Part shown: positions 10,890-19,925 of the stretch, piece after piece
Numbering within the stretch: position 1 is the stretch's first letter
Layout of the letters: the number at the start of each line of letters is the position of its first letter
From: Hibiscus mutabilis
Taxonomy: Eukaryota > Streptophyta > Magnoliopsida > Malvales > Malvaceae
NCBI GenBank assembly: GCA_019671005.1
Contig: CM033745.1
Span: forward strand, 30,965,526-31,029,525
Direction of reading: 5' to 3'
DNA: 64,000 nt
Made by a program: the position numbers and the translations under genes
The notes under the pieces: model-generated
The model's input: only the letters and a program-made list of their open reading frames with translations
Databases searched by the model: none
What the model was told of the DNA's origin: nothing

Positions 10890-11849
10890 AGAGCAAAAAG
10901 ATGCTGAGATCCTGAAGATTGAAAATGAGTGCGAGGTTGGTTACTGTTTCAGCCTTTAAATATGCACGATTCTAGGGCCGACAAGCCTATGTATCCCCAA
11001 CCGGGCCCGTGCTCTTTTTTTTAGTTTCTTGTAATTAGGTTCTCAAGTTTCAATGAAATTGGATTCAGTCCCTTTTTGCTTTAATTCAAGTTTTAGTTTC
11101 TTTTAATATAGTCCTTTACAATTTTAATTCAATTGGAATGAAATTATATGAATGATGCATGTTTTAAATTGGACATGTATTATAAATATTAGACAATTTC
11201 ATCACCTAGATTTAGTTAATTATTTAGAGCCTTAGGCTTAGGTTCATTGTATGGAATTAAATAATTTAATATGAAGACAATTGTAGTAAATTAATGGACA
11301 TTGAGTGCGAAACTTTGGAGTCCTAATTTGAATGGTGTCCCAATGTAATAGGGCGTTATTCAAGAAGAGCTTTTAAGTAGAAAACTCAATATTCATTGCA
11401 ACATTAGAAATTGAAAAAATAACCTAGTCAATCAATTAGAGCCTTAATTAAGATTAGAACATAAACAGTTAGATTAATTAATTGGATTGGAGATATTATC
11501 TATAATTTTGCGGCTTGAATACGGATGATGCTCAAGCAACTGGGTGTTATCTCATGTAAGCCTTTAAATTAAATAATATTCATAGAATTATATAACACAC
11601 AATCAATTAGAAACTTTTAAGTTAGAACTTAAAATAAACAAGACAATAATTGGTCATGCATTAAAAACCTCTTATGTTGGAAATATATTTTTTGAATATG
11701 AATAGGGGTGCTTTGAACGTATAAGAGTGCTTTTAATCTCATATTCGGATAAAAAATTATTTCTTTATGAAAGGAATATCTCCATATGGAATTTAAATCT
11801 AGTTAATAATCAATGGTTAAATTACATTCAAAATATTCTTCAAAATGCC
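10890..11849 (+). repeat. Tat-1 3' end and LTR-like AT-rich sequence
   Basis: No gene. After a transition with CAACCGGGCCCGTGCTC (about 10999) the sequence becomes AT-rich and contains two to three loose repeats of roughly 200-240 bp, recognisable by the words CAATCAATTAGA (11432, 11601) and GGGTGTTAT / GGGCGTTAT. I read this as the body of a Tat-type LTR; its left edge cannot be placed because no second copy is in the window. Confidence 0.45.
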
Positions 11850-12020
11850 AAAATGACTGATGGCGTCTCTAGTTTTTTCCTTGCCGTTGAGGTGGGTGCT
11901 AATCCTTCCCCACACGTAATCGACTCCCGAACTCTAATTTTAAAAAATAACAAATCTCTAATTATTTTTTATAGTGTCTTGTCTACCCCAAAAATGACTG
12001 ATGGCGTCTCTAGTTTTTTC
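11850..12020 (+). repeat. 30-bp direct repeat at a Tat LTR/primer-site-like junction
   Basis: An identical 30-bp sequence starting AAAATGACTGATGGCGTCTC occurs at 11850-11879 and again at 11991-12020. Its TGGCGTCTC core resembles the tRNA-Arg-type primer site of Ogre/Tat elements (TGGCGACTCCACTGG). Between the copies is CACACGTAATCGACTCCCGAAC (11910-11931), a wording typical of the end of Tat LTRs. I infer an LTR end with a duplicated junction, from rearrangement or a second partial LTR. Confidence 0.45.
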
Positions 12021-12099
12021 AAATATCAAATTTAAACAAAACCCCCTAATTTTCTAAATTAGATGTCAAGTTATTTTCTCGCGTAAAAAATGGTTTCGA

Positions 12100-12685
12100 C
12101 ATTCCTCTAGTGTTTTCGGTGATGGGCAATGTCAAGAGAAAAGTTTGTGATCTCTACAGTCGTGCTACTGTAGTTGGGTAGTTGGTCATCCCGTTGTTGT
12201 ATCCTGGGAGATAGACGACCGACGAACTCAAGTACTCCAGAATGAATGAAATCTGTCTTAAGGAAATTGCGTAGCTACAGGCTTCAACATGTTTCCTCCT
12301 ATTTTCTGATCGAATCAAGAGTTTGTTTTTTCCTTGCCATTGTAATTTGATTAATTAATAACATTTTATTTTTCCTTTTATCCTCTCGGATTTTTATATT
12401 TGTAACAATCTTAAGACAAACTTCTTTTACCTTTGTTCTTATCCGAGACAATTCAAAAATCCTAATGAGATAGAGATAGCAAACAAATTTGTTTTGGGGA
12501 TTTATCCCGCCGTTTCAGTGGGTTTGCTTAATCTCAAAGTGGACAAATTTGTTTACATAAATTGTCATTAAAAGTAATAGTGGCTACTGATTTTGTACGA
12601 TATACAAATCAAAGATAAACTAGATTTAATTTTCTGTTTATTGGAATTATTCTAAATCCGGTCACGTTTCCTTTTTAACAAAATA
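12100..12685 (+). other. Copia 5' LTR/leader region, no gene
   Basis: Non-coding. It holds CCCGCCGTTTCAGTGGGTTT (12508-12527), a wording I associate with copia leaders, and a TC-rich stretch near 12340-12400. A tRNA-iMet primer site could not be found, so the LTR end and the leader cannot be separated. No TATA box that I would defend. Confidence 0.35.
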
Positions 12686-13632
12686 ATGACTACGGGAGAT
12701 TCTACCGATTCACCCAACTCGACAGGTAAGGTGTTGATCTCAGGCCACACTTCGAATCAAGCTCTGAATCTAACCCCACCGGTAGTGGCAGTAAGCCATA
12801 ATGAGAAGTCGGAGATATTCTATGGACAAAATTTAAAAACATAGCAACAAGATATGTTGTTCTATCTTACCATGTTGAATTTGGAAAAAATCTTGAAGGA
12901 AAATCCTCCCGTTATTAAACCAGGAGAGGGGAAGGAGAGGTGGATTATATCACCACCTTCAATATCATTGAAGCTTGGAAGAACTCTGACTTCCTATTCT
13001 AGAATTACATCCTTAACGGATTACAAGATTCTTTGTATCCTGTGTATGTTGTTTATGAAACAGCTCACGAGTTGTGGAGGGCATTGGACCACTAATATAA
13101 CGATGAAGATGATGGGGTTAAAAAGTTTTTATTTGCCAAATTCTTGAATTTTACTATGGTTGATTCCAACCCAGTAGTAAGCCAAGTGGAGGAACTCCAA
13201 CTGGTTGTTCATGGAACCCTTAATGAGGGAATATTCATAAGTGAATCCTTCCAGGTAGAAGCCATCACTGAAAAGCTACCTCCCTGATGGAATGACTTCA
13301 AAAATTACCTTAATCACACAAGAAAGGAAATGTTAGTGGAGGAACTGATTGACAGACTTCGAATAGAAGAAGACAACAAAGACAATGTCAAAAAGCTCAA
13401 TAAAGAAACATTTAAGGATGCTAAGGAAAACGTTGTTGAAGTCCAAGAGTTTAAGAAGAGAAAACAACCCCAAAATAGGCCAAAGCTACATGGAATTTAC
13501 AAGAAGAAAAAATTAAAAGGAATGTGCTACAACTGTGGCAAGTTAGGGAACAAGTCCTCTAAATGCAGATATCTAATGAAACCAAAGCCAACGAGGCCAA
13601 TGCTGTGGACGATGAGGATCTATGTGTTGTAA
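12686..13632 (+). pseudogene. gag: Copia gag with a mutated zinc knuckle
   Basis: ATG at 12686 opens MTTGDSTDSPNSTGKVL; the frame meets a stop at 12843-12845 and resumes in another frame at 12854 (TMLNLEKILKENPPV). From 13330 LVEELIDRLRIEEDN is the helical part of copia gag. The knuckle CYNCGKLGNKSSKC (13524-13565) has its histidine replaced by asparagine, so it would not bind zinc normally. At least three breaks. The product would have been the particle protein; it is dead here. Confidence 0.8.
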
Positions 13633-13953
13633 TCTCTAAAGTCAACTTGGTTGACTCCAACCCAAGAGAATGGTTGCTTGACACTGGAGCCATGCGTCAT
13701 ATTTGTTGTGACGAGAACTTTTTTCTGAGCTGAAACTTAACAAAAATGGGTATAAGCTCTACATGGGAAATGCTATGACTTCCAAGATCAAGGTGAAGGG
13801 AATTTGGTCTTGAAGATGACTTATGGAAAAGAACTCAAGTTGTAGAATGTGTTGTATGTGCCTAAAATATGCAAAAACCTTGTTTCTATAGCACTTAAGC
13901 TTTAAAATGGTTTTTGAATCCTATATGCTAATTTTATCTAAGGGGGGATATTT
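13633..13953 (+). pseudogene. Copia protease remnant with intact DTGA motif
   Basis: From 13628 one frame reads NLVDSNPREW, then LLDTGAMRHICCDE; DTGA is the aspartic protease active site and RHIC is typical of copia proteases. The frame stops soon after (13731-13733) and the flap region is visible only with further frameshifts to about 13950. So the active site survives but the enzyme could not be made in full. It would have cut the copia polyprotein. Confidence 0.75.
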
Positions 13954-14671
13954 GTGGGTAGGAGATATGTATTGAATAGAATGTGGAAACTAAATTCTAT
14001 ATCTGTAAAATCCAAAATCATGAATAGGAATGTTTTGTATGCTTCCATTTATATTCTTGAGTCACTTAATTTATTGCATGGTAGACTCGGACGTGTTAAT
14101 TATGACACTTTGTGTAGATTAAGTAACTTGGAACACATCCCTTTGTTTCATATTAATTATAATCATAAATGTGAAACATGTGTTGAAGCAAAATTAACAA
14201 GGTCTTCATTTCAAACAATTGAAAGAAGTATTGGACCGCTTGATCTAATACATAATGACATTTGTGATTTGAATTATGTTTAAACTAGAGGAGGAAATAA
14301 ATATTTTATTACTTTCATCGATGATAGTACTAAGCACAACTATGTGTATTTGCGTAAGGGCAAAGACCTTTAGAGGAATTTATACTATATAAGCAAAAAA
14401 TCGAAAACCAACTTAATAAAAAGATTAAGATGGTAAGAAGTGATCGTGGTGGTCAATATGTTAAACCATTTGGTGAATATTGTTCACAACATGGTATTAT
14501 TCACAAAGTAACACCACCGTATTGTCCTCAATCAAATGGAATAGCTGAACGGAAAAATCAGACTCTAAAAGAAATGATGAATTCTTTGTTAGAAAGCTTT
14601 GGGTTATCAAAAAACATGTTGGGGAAAGTTATTATTTTAGCTAATTACCTTTTATATATGGTTCCGCAATA
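13954..14671 (+). pseudogene. Copia integrase, broken
   Basis: The pre-integrase zinc region reads LLHGRLGRVNYDTL then CETCVEAK; the second histidine of the HHCC site (normally LGHVN) is arginine. The catalytic core keeps LIHNDICDL (first Asp), VRSDRGGQY (second Asp) and SNGIAERKNQTLKEMM (Glu). A stop at 14281-14283 and a frameshift around 14370-14430 interrupt it, and the frame ends at 14670-14672. The catalytic residues are readable but no continuous product exists. Confidence 0.82.
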
Positions 14672-14672
14672 G

Positions 14673-15145
14673 AAAAAAGACAAAACACCATGGATTGTAT
14701 TTTCATTGGCTATGCAGAATATAACAATGCTAATCAGTTTCTTGTGTATGAACCAAAGAATCCTAATATTCACAAGAGCACGATAATGGAATTAAAGAAT
14801 GCATCATTTTTGAGAATATATTCCCTTATAAATCTAGGGAGGTTGATCAATGTTCAATAATACAAACTTTAGACAAAACTAGTTTAATTGATCAACAAGA
14901 TTCTAAAACTAAAATAGAGCAAAGAAGGAGCAAACGAGTAAAGGTCGAAAAATCCTTTGGATATGATTTCCTAACATTTATGCTAGAGGATGAACCTCAA
15001 ACGTATAGTGATGCCATACGCTCCTCTGAATACATTATATGGAAGGAAACCATTAAAATTGAAATTGATTCCATCATGCAAAACCATGCATGGCAATTAG
15101 TGGACTTTCCTCCTAGAATCAAACCATTAAATTCAAAATGGATTT
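14673..15145 (+). pseudogene. Copia integrase tail and RT 5' part
   Basis: Between 14680 and 14980 the copia linker is visible in pieces (DCIFIGYAEYNNANQFLV). From 14980 the RT begins: EPQTYSDAIRSSEYIIWKET, then NHAWQLVDFPPRIKPLNSKWI, and is cut exactly at 15145 by Athila-1. The last five bases GATTT are the target duplicate; the partner is at 25092-25096. Confidence 0.85.
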
Positions 15146-16661
15146 TGATAAGTGTTCAAAAGTACTATTTTACTTACCCTTTTTACTCATATTATTGTTA
15201 GACTTAGGCTCATATTAGTTGCATAGTTAGCCATTCACGCATTAATCCATGTTTCCTTCCATCGTTGAGCTTGATTACATAACTTGGTAGTTTTTGTGGA
15301 AAAGATGCTGCTTTGGTGTGCTTTGTGTGTGTATGTGCAGGATCACTTGCCAAAGCAAGGCTAGAGCTAGTTGCCAGGGCAATGCATGAAGGAGACGCCG
15401 AGCCAGTTGCCATGGCAATTGTCGACAAGAGCAAAGGTGATATGGTAGTCGAAATTGATGACTAGACAAGCCCAAGATGACGTGGAGCAAAGCCCAAACC
15501 CAAAGGAATTTGATTGCCATACAGAGATTAAAGAAGAATTAAATTCCAAGAAGATAGGAAAAGTTCTAGTAGGAATACAATTATAATAAAGAATTATATT
15601 CTTTAAAGATAATTTAATTCCAACTTAACTTCCTCCTCAAAGAAGGACTTTGCCCTAGCCCTATAAATAGGATGGAGATTTCGACAACTTGGAGAGAGCA
15701 AGAGAGGGGAATTTCGACAAGTCCAAGGAGGGCAAGAGGAGAGAATTTTTGACAAGCATCTAGGGCAAGGAGGATTTCGACAAGCCTCCTTCTTCATCCT
15801 TTTCTTTCTTGTTCGATTGGGTTCATGCTAGGGGTTATTTATCTTGTGTTTCTTTGGAACCTAGCCATGAACTAAATCTATTTGGCTATGGTTATTGTGT
15901 TTTGTGGTTGTGACAAACTATTGGTTTTTGTTTAGGTAATAAGAGTTTGCACTTTTCTATTTCAAGGTTTATTCATTCTTGGTTCTTATTCTTGTTTGCG
16001 AGTGAATTGGGAGAGGATCTTGTGATTTCATCTATTTATCTAATATCGGGAGAGTTAGATTCAAGAAACGAATGAATATGATCTTTATTCAATCTATTGA
16101 TGGTGAAGATTAATCCGGCTTAGGAATAAGTTAAGGATTTCAACGGCTAAGAGGAGCACAAGATTGGTTGTTGTTCACCCTTGATTCACGCAGGGATGTA
16201 TTATCAAGGCATGCACAAGTAGCTAGAGTTTCAACTTAGGGATAAGAAGAAACCATTGAAGAACGCTCTGCCGAACCTTGAAGGTTGCTGCCCAGACGCC
16301 CAACTAGTTGCCCAGGCAACCATCGATTAGTTGCCAAGGCAACCCCGTTGTGTAAGTTGCCACGGCAACTGAGTTGCCCGTTCACTCTTTTACCAAAACG
16401 ATCCAATCGGCTATCACAGCTCAACTCACGATAACCTGGCCTATCTCTCTCTCAATTGATCTCATCTATTCATTTACTTTATTGCTTTCTAGATTAGTTA
16501 TTAGTTAAACTCCTATAATCCTTTACTTGTGTTTTTACTTTTTACAGTGCAAGAGACTAGATTCTTGAAGTAGCACCAAACCCTGTGGAGACGATATCTT
16601 TTATACTATAACTTGCGACGTGTATACTTGCACATTTGCGTAGCACTTATTACGCGCAACA
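15146..16661 (+). repeat. Athila-1 5' LTR
   Basis: 1516 bp, TGATAAGTG to GCGCAACA. It contains a strong TATA box (15662) and a cluster of the palindrome GTTGCC-NN-GGCAAC near its 3' end (16307-16320, 16330-16343, 16356-16369), with further half-sites at about 15366 and 15408. A short open frame on either strand (for example 15210-15434 minus) is a shadow and recurs in the other LTR. Confidence 0.95.
15662..15670 (+). promoter_or_regulatory. TATA box of the Athila-1 5' LTR
   Basis: TATAAATAG in the context CCCTATAAATAGGATGG, a near-consensus plant TATA box. Transcription of the element would start roughly 30 bp downstream. The same box is at 24080-24088 in the 3' LTR. Confidence 0.75.
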
Positions 16662-16667
16662 AGTTTT

Positions 16668-16685
16668 TGGTGCCGTTGCCGGGGA
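16668..16685 (+). promoter_or_regulatory. Primer binding site, tRNA-Asp type
   Basis: TGGTGCCGTTGCCGGGGA, six bases inside the LTR end. It differs at one position from TGGCGCCGTTGCCGGGGA, the complement of the plant tRNA-Asp 3' end used by Athila elements. The following GTGCAAGTTTTT-like spacing is normal for the family. Confidence 0.88.
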
Positions 16686-16783
16686 TTGGCAATAGCGACT
16701 TTGTTTTTATTTTCTTGCACTTTCTTTTTATTTTTCTTGTTTAAAATTCAAAGGGCTAACAAACTTTGGTTTTGCATTGGTAT

Positions 16784-17680
16784 ATGACCATGGCGAGACT
16801 GACTTCACCAGAATATCCCTTTGATCCAAAAATCGAACGAACCGTACAAAGACTTAGACGAAGGATAAGAGAAGCAATGGCAAATCAAGACGGCAATATG
16901 AATCAAGATGTTCGAGCAGGAGGAGGAGTGATTCTTGCACGAAATAGAACTATTCGAGACTATCTTGAAGAAGATCTTGTTGGACTTAACCCAGGAGTTG
17001 TCGCACCTGAAATTAAAGCTGACCACTTTGAGTTGAAACCGGTAATGTTTAATATGATCAACACAATTGGTCAATTTGGCGGCTCAGCAACTGAAGATGC
17101 ACGGCAACATATGAAATCTTTCCTCGAGATTTGCAACTCATTCAAGGTACACGGAGTCACCCCCGATGTCTTAGGATTAAGATTATTCCCCTATTCACTG
17201 AGGAATAGGGCGAAAGCATGGTTGAATAGCATTCCTGCCGGATCAATAGCATCTTAGACTGATCTTTGTCGTGATTTCCTTGCTAGATTTAATCCTACAA
17301 ATTTGACTGATAAGCTTCGTAACGACATTACTTCTTTTCGGCAGGCAGATGATGAATCTATGTATGAGGCTTGGGAGCGATATAGAGAACTTCTACACAA
17401 ATGCCCCCTACACGGATTCCCGGTTTGGACTCAAGTAACAATGTTTTACAACGCCGTGAATACACCAACAAGGATGATGCTAGATGCCTCGGCAAACGGC
17501 ATACTCCTAGATAAGTTGCCGGAAGAAGCAATGCAAATTTTAAACAGGCTGGCCAAGAATGATTATCAATTCCCATCCACTAAAAGAGGAGGAGTTAGAC
17601 GCCAAGCCACAATACATGAACTAGGATCATCAGATTCAATTTCGGCACAATTGGCCACTTTAACCAAGATGGTCTAGAAC
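16784..17680 (+). pseudogene. gag: Athila-1 gag (two in-frame TAG stops)
   Basis: Capsid protein. ATG at 16784 and a better one at 16790 (ACCATGG context) open MARLTSPEYPFDPKIERTV. The gag core reads LFPYSLRNRAKAWLNSIP, then a TAG (17255-17257), then LCRDFLARFNPTNLTDKL, YEAWERYRELLHKCPLHGFP and LLDKLPEEAMQILNRL. A second TAG lies at 17675-17677, after TLTKMV. Frame is kept throughout and continues into the next ORF, so only two point changes (both could be CAG to TAG, as C-to-T at deaminated cytosines) block it. Without them gag and protease would be one continuous polyprotein, the usual arrangement. Confidence 0.92.
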
Positions 17681-19480
17681 ATGCAAAAACCAAACAACAC
17701 ACATGAAGTCAAGGTAATGGATTCTTTTTGTGAGTTATGTGGTGATAACCATAATTCTTCTAAATGTATGCAGAATCCGAAATCCAGCTTCTATGTGGGG
17801 AATTACAATTGGAACAACAACGTGATGTCCAATACATACAATCCAGCTTGGAAGAAGCACCCAAATTTTTCATTGAGTAGTCCCAACAATGCTCTAAACC
17901 AAAACAATCAGAATACACAAGCATCGGGATTCCAGCAGAATATGCCACGGCAACAGGTGCCGCAGCAACAACCGACAACATCTAGTTCTTTGGAAAATTC
18001 TCTAAATGCTTTTATGATGAAAACTGAATCTTATATGGCTGAGAATAGTAATTTCATAAAAAGAACTGACGCTTTTATTAACAAGACCAAGATGAGATTG
18101 CAAAACCAAGAGGCGGCAATCAAATCATTGGAAAATCAAGTCGGACAGTTTGCTCAAAATCTGAATACCAGACCGCAAGGAGGTTTACCTAGCGATACTG
18201 AAGTCGCAAGAGGAACTGGCCATGAGCAATGTAAGGCAATCACCACTAGAAGTGTCCAACAACTTAGAGAGGTTCAAACCCGCTCATCAAACAAAACTCC
18301 ACAAAAAGATCAAGATGAACCTAGCGGCAAAGCCTCAGATGCTGAACCAGGAATTGCCGCGGCAACCGGCAATAAGCATGCCTCGGCAACCGACGATAAA
18401 GATGCCTCGGCAACTTGCGATAAGCATGCCTCGACAACCCCAGTTGATAACACCTCGGCAACCCCTGTTGTCCCGACAATGCCATCAATCAGGTTTCAAA
18501 CCAATGAAAGGATCGAAGATATCCGACTTCCACCACCATTCCCACAAAGGTTGAAGCGACAAAAGCAAGAATACCAATTCAATAAGTTTCTTGATATCCT
18601 AAAGCAAGTCCACATCAACTTGCCATTGGTGGAAGCAATTGAACAAATGCCAAACTATGCCAAGTTTCTTAAATACATTGTGTCCAAAAGAACAAGGCTA
18701 GGAGAGTTTGAAACAGTTGCCGCAACAAAGGGATGCATGGCAATGTTGCACAATCGTATGCCACCTAAGTTGAAGGCAAGACCTACAACAGTTATGCTAC
18801 AACTAGCCGACAGATCCTATGTGCATCCAGAGGGAAAAATTGAGGACATACTGGTAAAAGTTGATAAATTTATTTTTCCCGCTGACTTTATTGTTTTGGA
18901 TTGTGAAGCAGATGAGCATACACCCATCATTCTCGAGAGACCATTCCTAGCAATAGGGAGAACCTTGATCGATGTTGAAAAGGGAGAACTCACAATAAGG
19001 GTGAATGACCAGCAAGTTAAACTAAATGTGTTCCAAACACTAAGGCATGCTGATGATCCAGAAGAATGCCAACTTCTTCATGCCACGACAGAGTTTAACT
19101 TCGACGAGGAATCTAGTTGCCGAGGCAACTACATTGCCGATCAAGAGGAACCTGAGGAGTATGAAGAACCGGTCGATGAGGAACAACAAGAAGAGGCAAA
19201 TTGGCTAGTCAATCGACCAGGTACATACTTTGAACCACTGGATTACTCAGGTAAGGAAGGTAAGCTCGAAAAACCCTCTATTGAACAACCACCGATTCTT
19301 GAGTTGAAACAATTGCCAGAGCAACTAAAATATGCATACTTAGGAACCGATAATACATTGCCTGTAATTATTTCTTCTAAGTTACAGCTTGAGCAGGAAA
19401 AGAAGCTGATCAAGATGTTGAAGCTACACAAAAAGGCAGTAGGGTGGACAATTGCCGACTTGAAGGGAATTAGCCCGTAG
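17681..19480 (+). pseudogene. Athila-1 gag C-terminus and protease region, active site deleted
   Basis: Same frame as gag, 599 codons. A zinc knuckle CELCGDNHNSSKC lies at about residues 17-29. Residues ~225-262 are a low-complexity stretch of HASAT/DASAT repeats encoded by the element's GCCTCGGCAACC motif. Then LPPPFPQRLKRQKQEYQF (about 283) is the conserved Athila segment before protease. Protease is present only in its second half (IEDILVKVDKFIFPADFIVLD, IILERPFLAIGRTLIDVEKGEL). The active-site segment that should precede it (DLGASINLM in relatives; DLRDSINLM survives in Athila-2 near 29690) is missing: KLKAR jumps directly to PTTVMLQLADRS at about 18775. The C-terminal end (GWTIADLKGISP) is the start of RT. 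A TAG at 19478-19480 with a shift of frame ends it. Confidence 0.9.
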
Positions 19481-19485
19481 TATGC

Positions 19486-19925
19486 ATGCACAAGATTTTG
19501 TTGGAAGATGATCACAAACCTTCAATTGAGGCCCAGAGGAGACTGAATCATGCCATGAAAGGGGTTGTAATGAAAGAAATCATCAAGTGGATTGACGCCG
19601 GCATTATATACCCTATCTCTGATAGTACGTGGGTAAGTCTGGTACAATGTGTACTGAAAAATGGAGGTATAACAGTGGTAAGCAATGAAAACAATGAACT
19701 CATTCCAACCAGGACTGTGACCGATTGGAGGGTTTGTATGGATTATCGAAAGCTAAACAAAGCCACTAGGAAAGATCACTTCCCATTACCCTTTATTGAT
19801 CAAATGCTTGACCGTCTTGCAGGTAAACCCTTTTATTGTTTTCTTGATGGTTATTCAGGTTACAATCAAATTGCCATAGCACCAGAAGATCAAGTAAAGA
19901 CAACCTTCACATGCCCATACGGTAT
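19486..19925 (+). pseudogene. Athila-1 RT, N-terminal part
   Basis: One frame off the previous ORF, reading CMHKILLEDDHKPSIEAQRR, then the fingers/palm motif DYRKLNKATRKDHFPLPFID and FYCFLDGYSGYNQIAIAPED, which holds the first catalytic Asp of RT. At FTCPYG the expected segment of some 30 residues around PFGLCNAPATF is missing and the frame slips; the text resumes at 19911 in a third frame with FLEIFMDDFSVFG. So RT has a deletion of about 100 bp between catalytic motifs A and C. Confidence 0.9.

Larger units (their letters stand above)
7320..12020 (+). mobile_element. Decayed Tat/Ogre-like Ty3/gypsy element (Tat-1)
   Basis: Remnants in the order RT linker, RT palm, RNase H, integrase, pol C-terminus, a long 3' untranslated region with purine-rich tracts and hairpin repeats, then LTR-like sequence. 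The integrase wording (HHVILVMIDHFSKWGEAASY and FNLNNKMI) is diagnostic of the Tat/Ogre group and matches the second such element at 57225-64000. There is no gag or protease here; the 5' half is missing and abuts the chromovirus LTR end at 7319. All frames are broken. Confidence 0.75.

Noticed and set aside
15210..15549. Minus-strand open frames in the Athila-1 LTR, repeated at 23591-23937
   Set aside because: They duplicate only because the LTR is duplicated; no domain and no start context. LTR sequence explains them.
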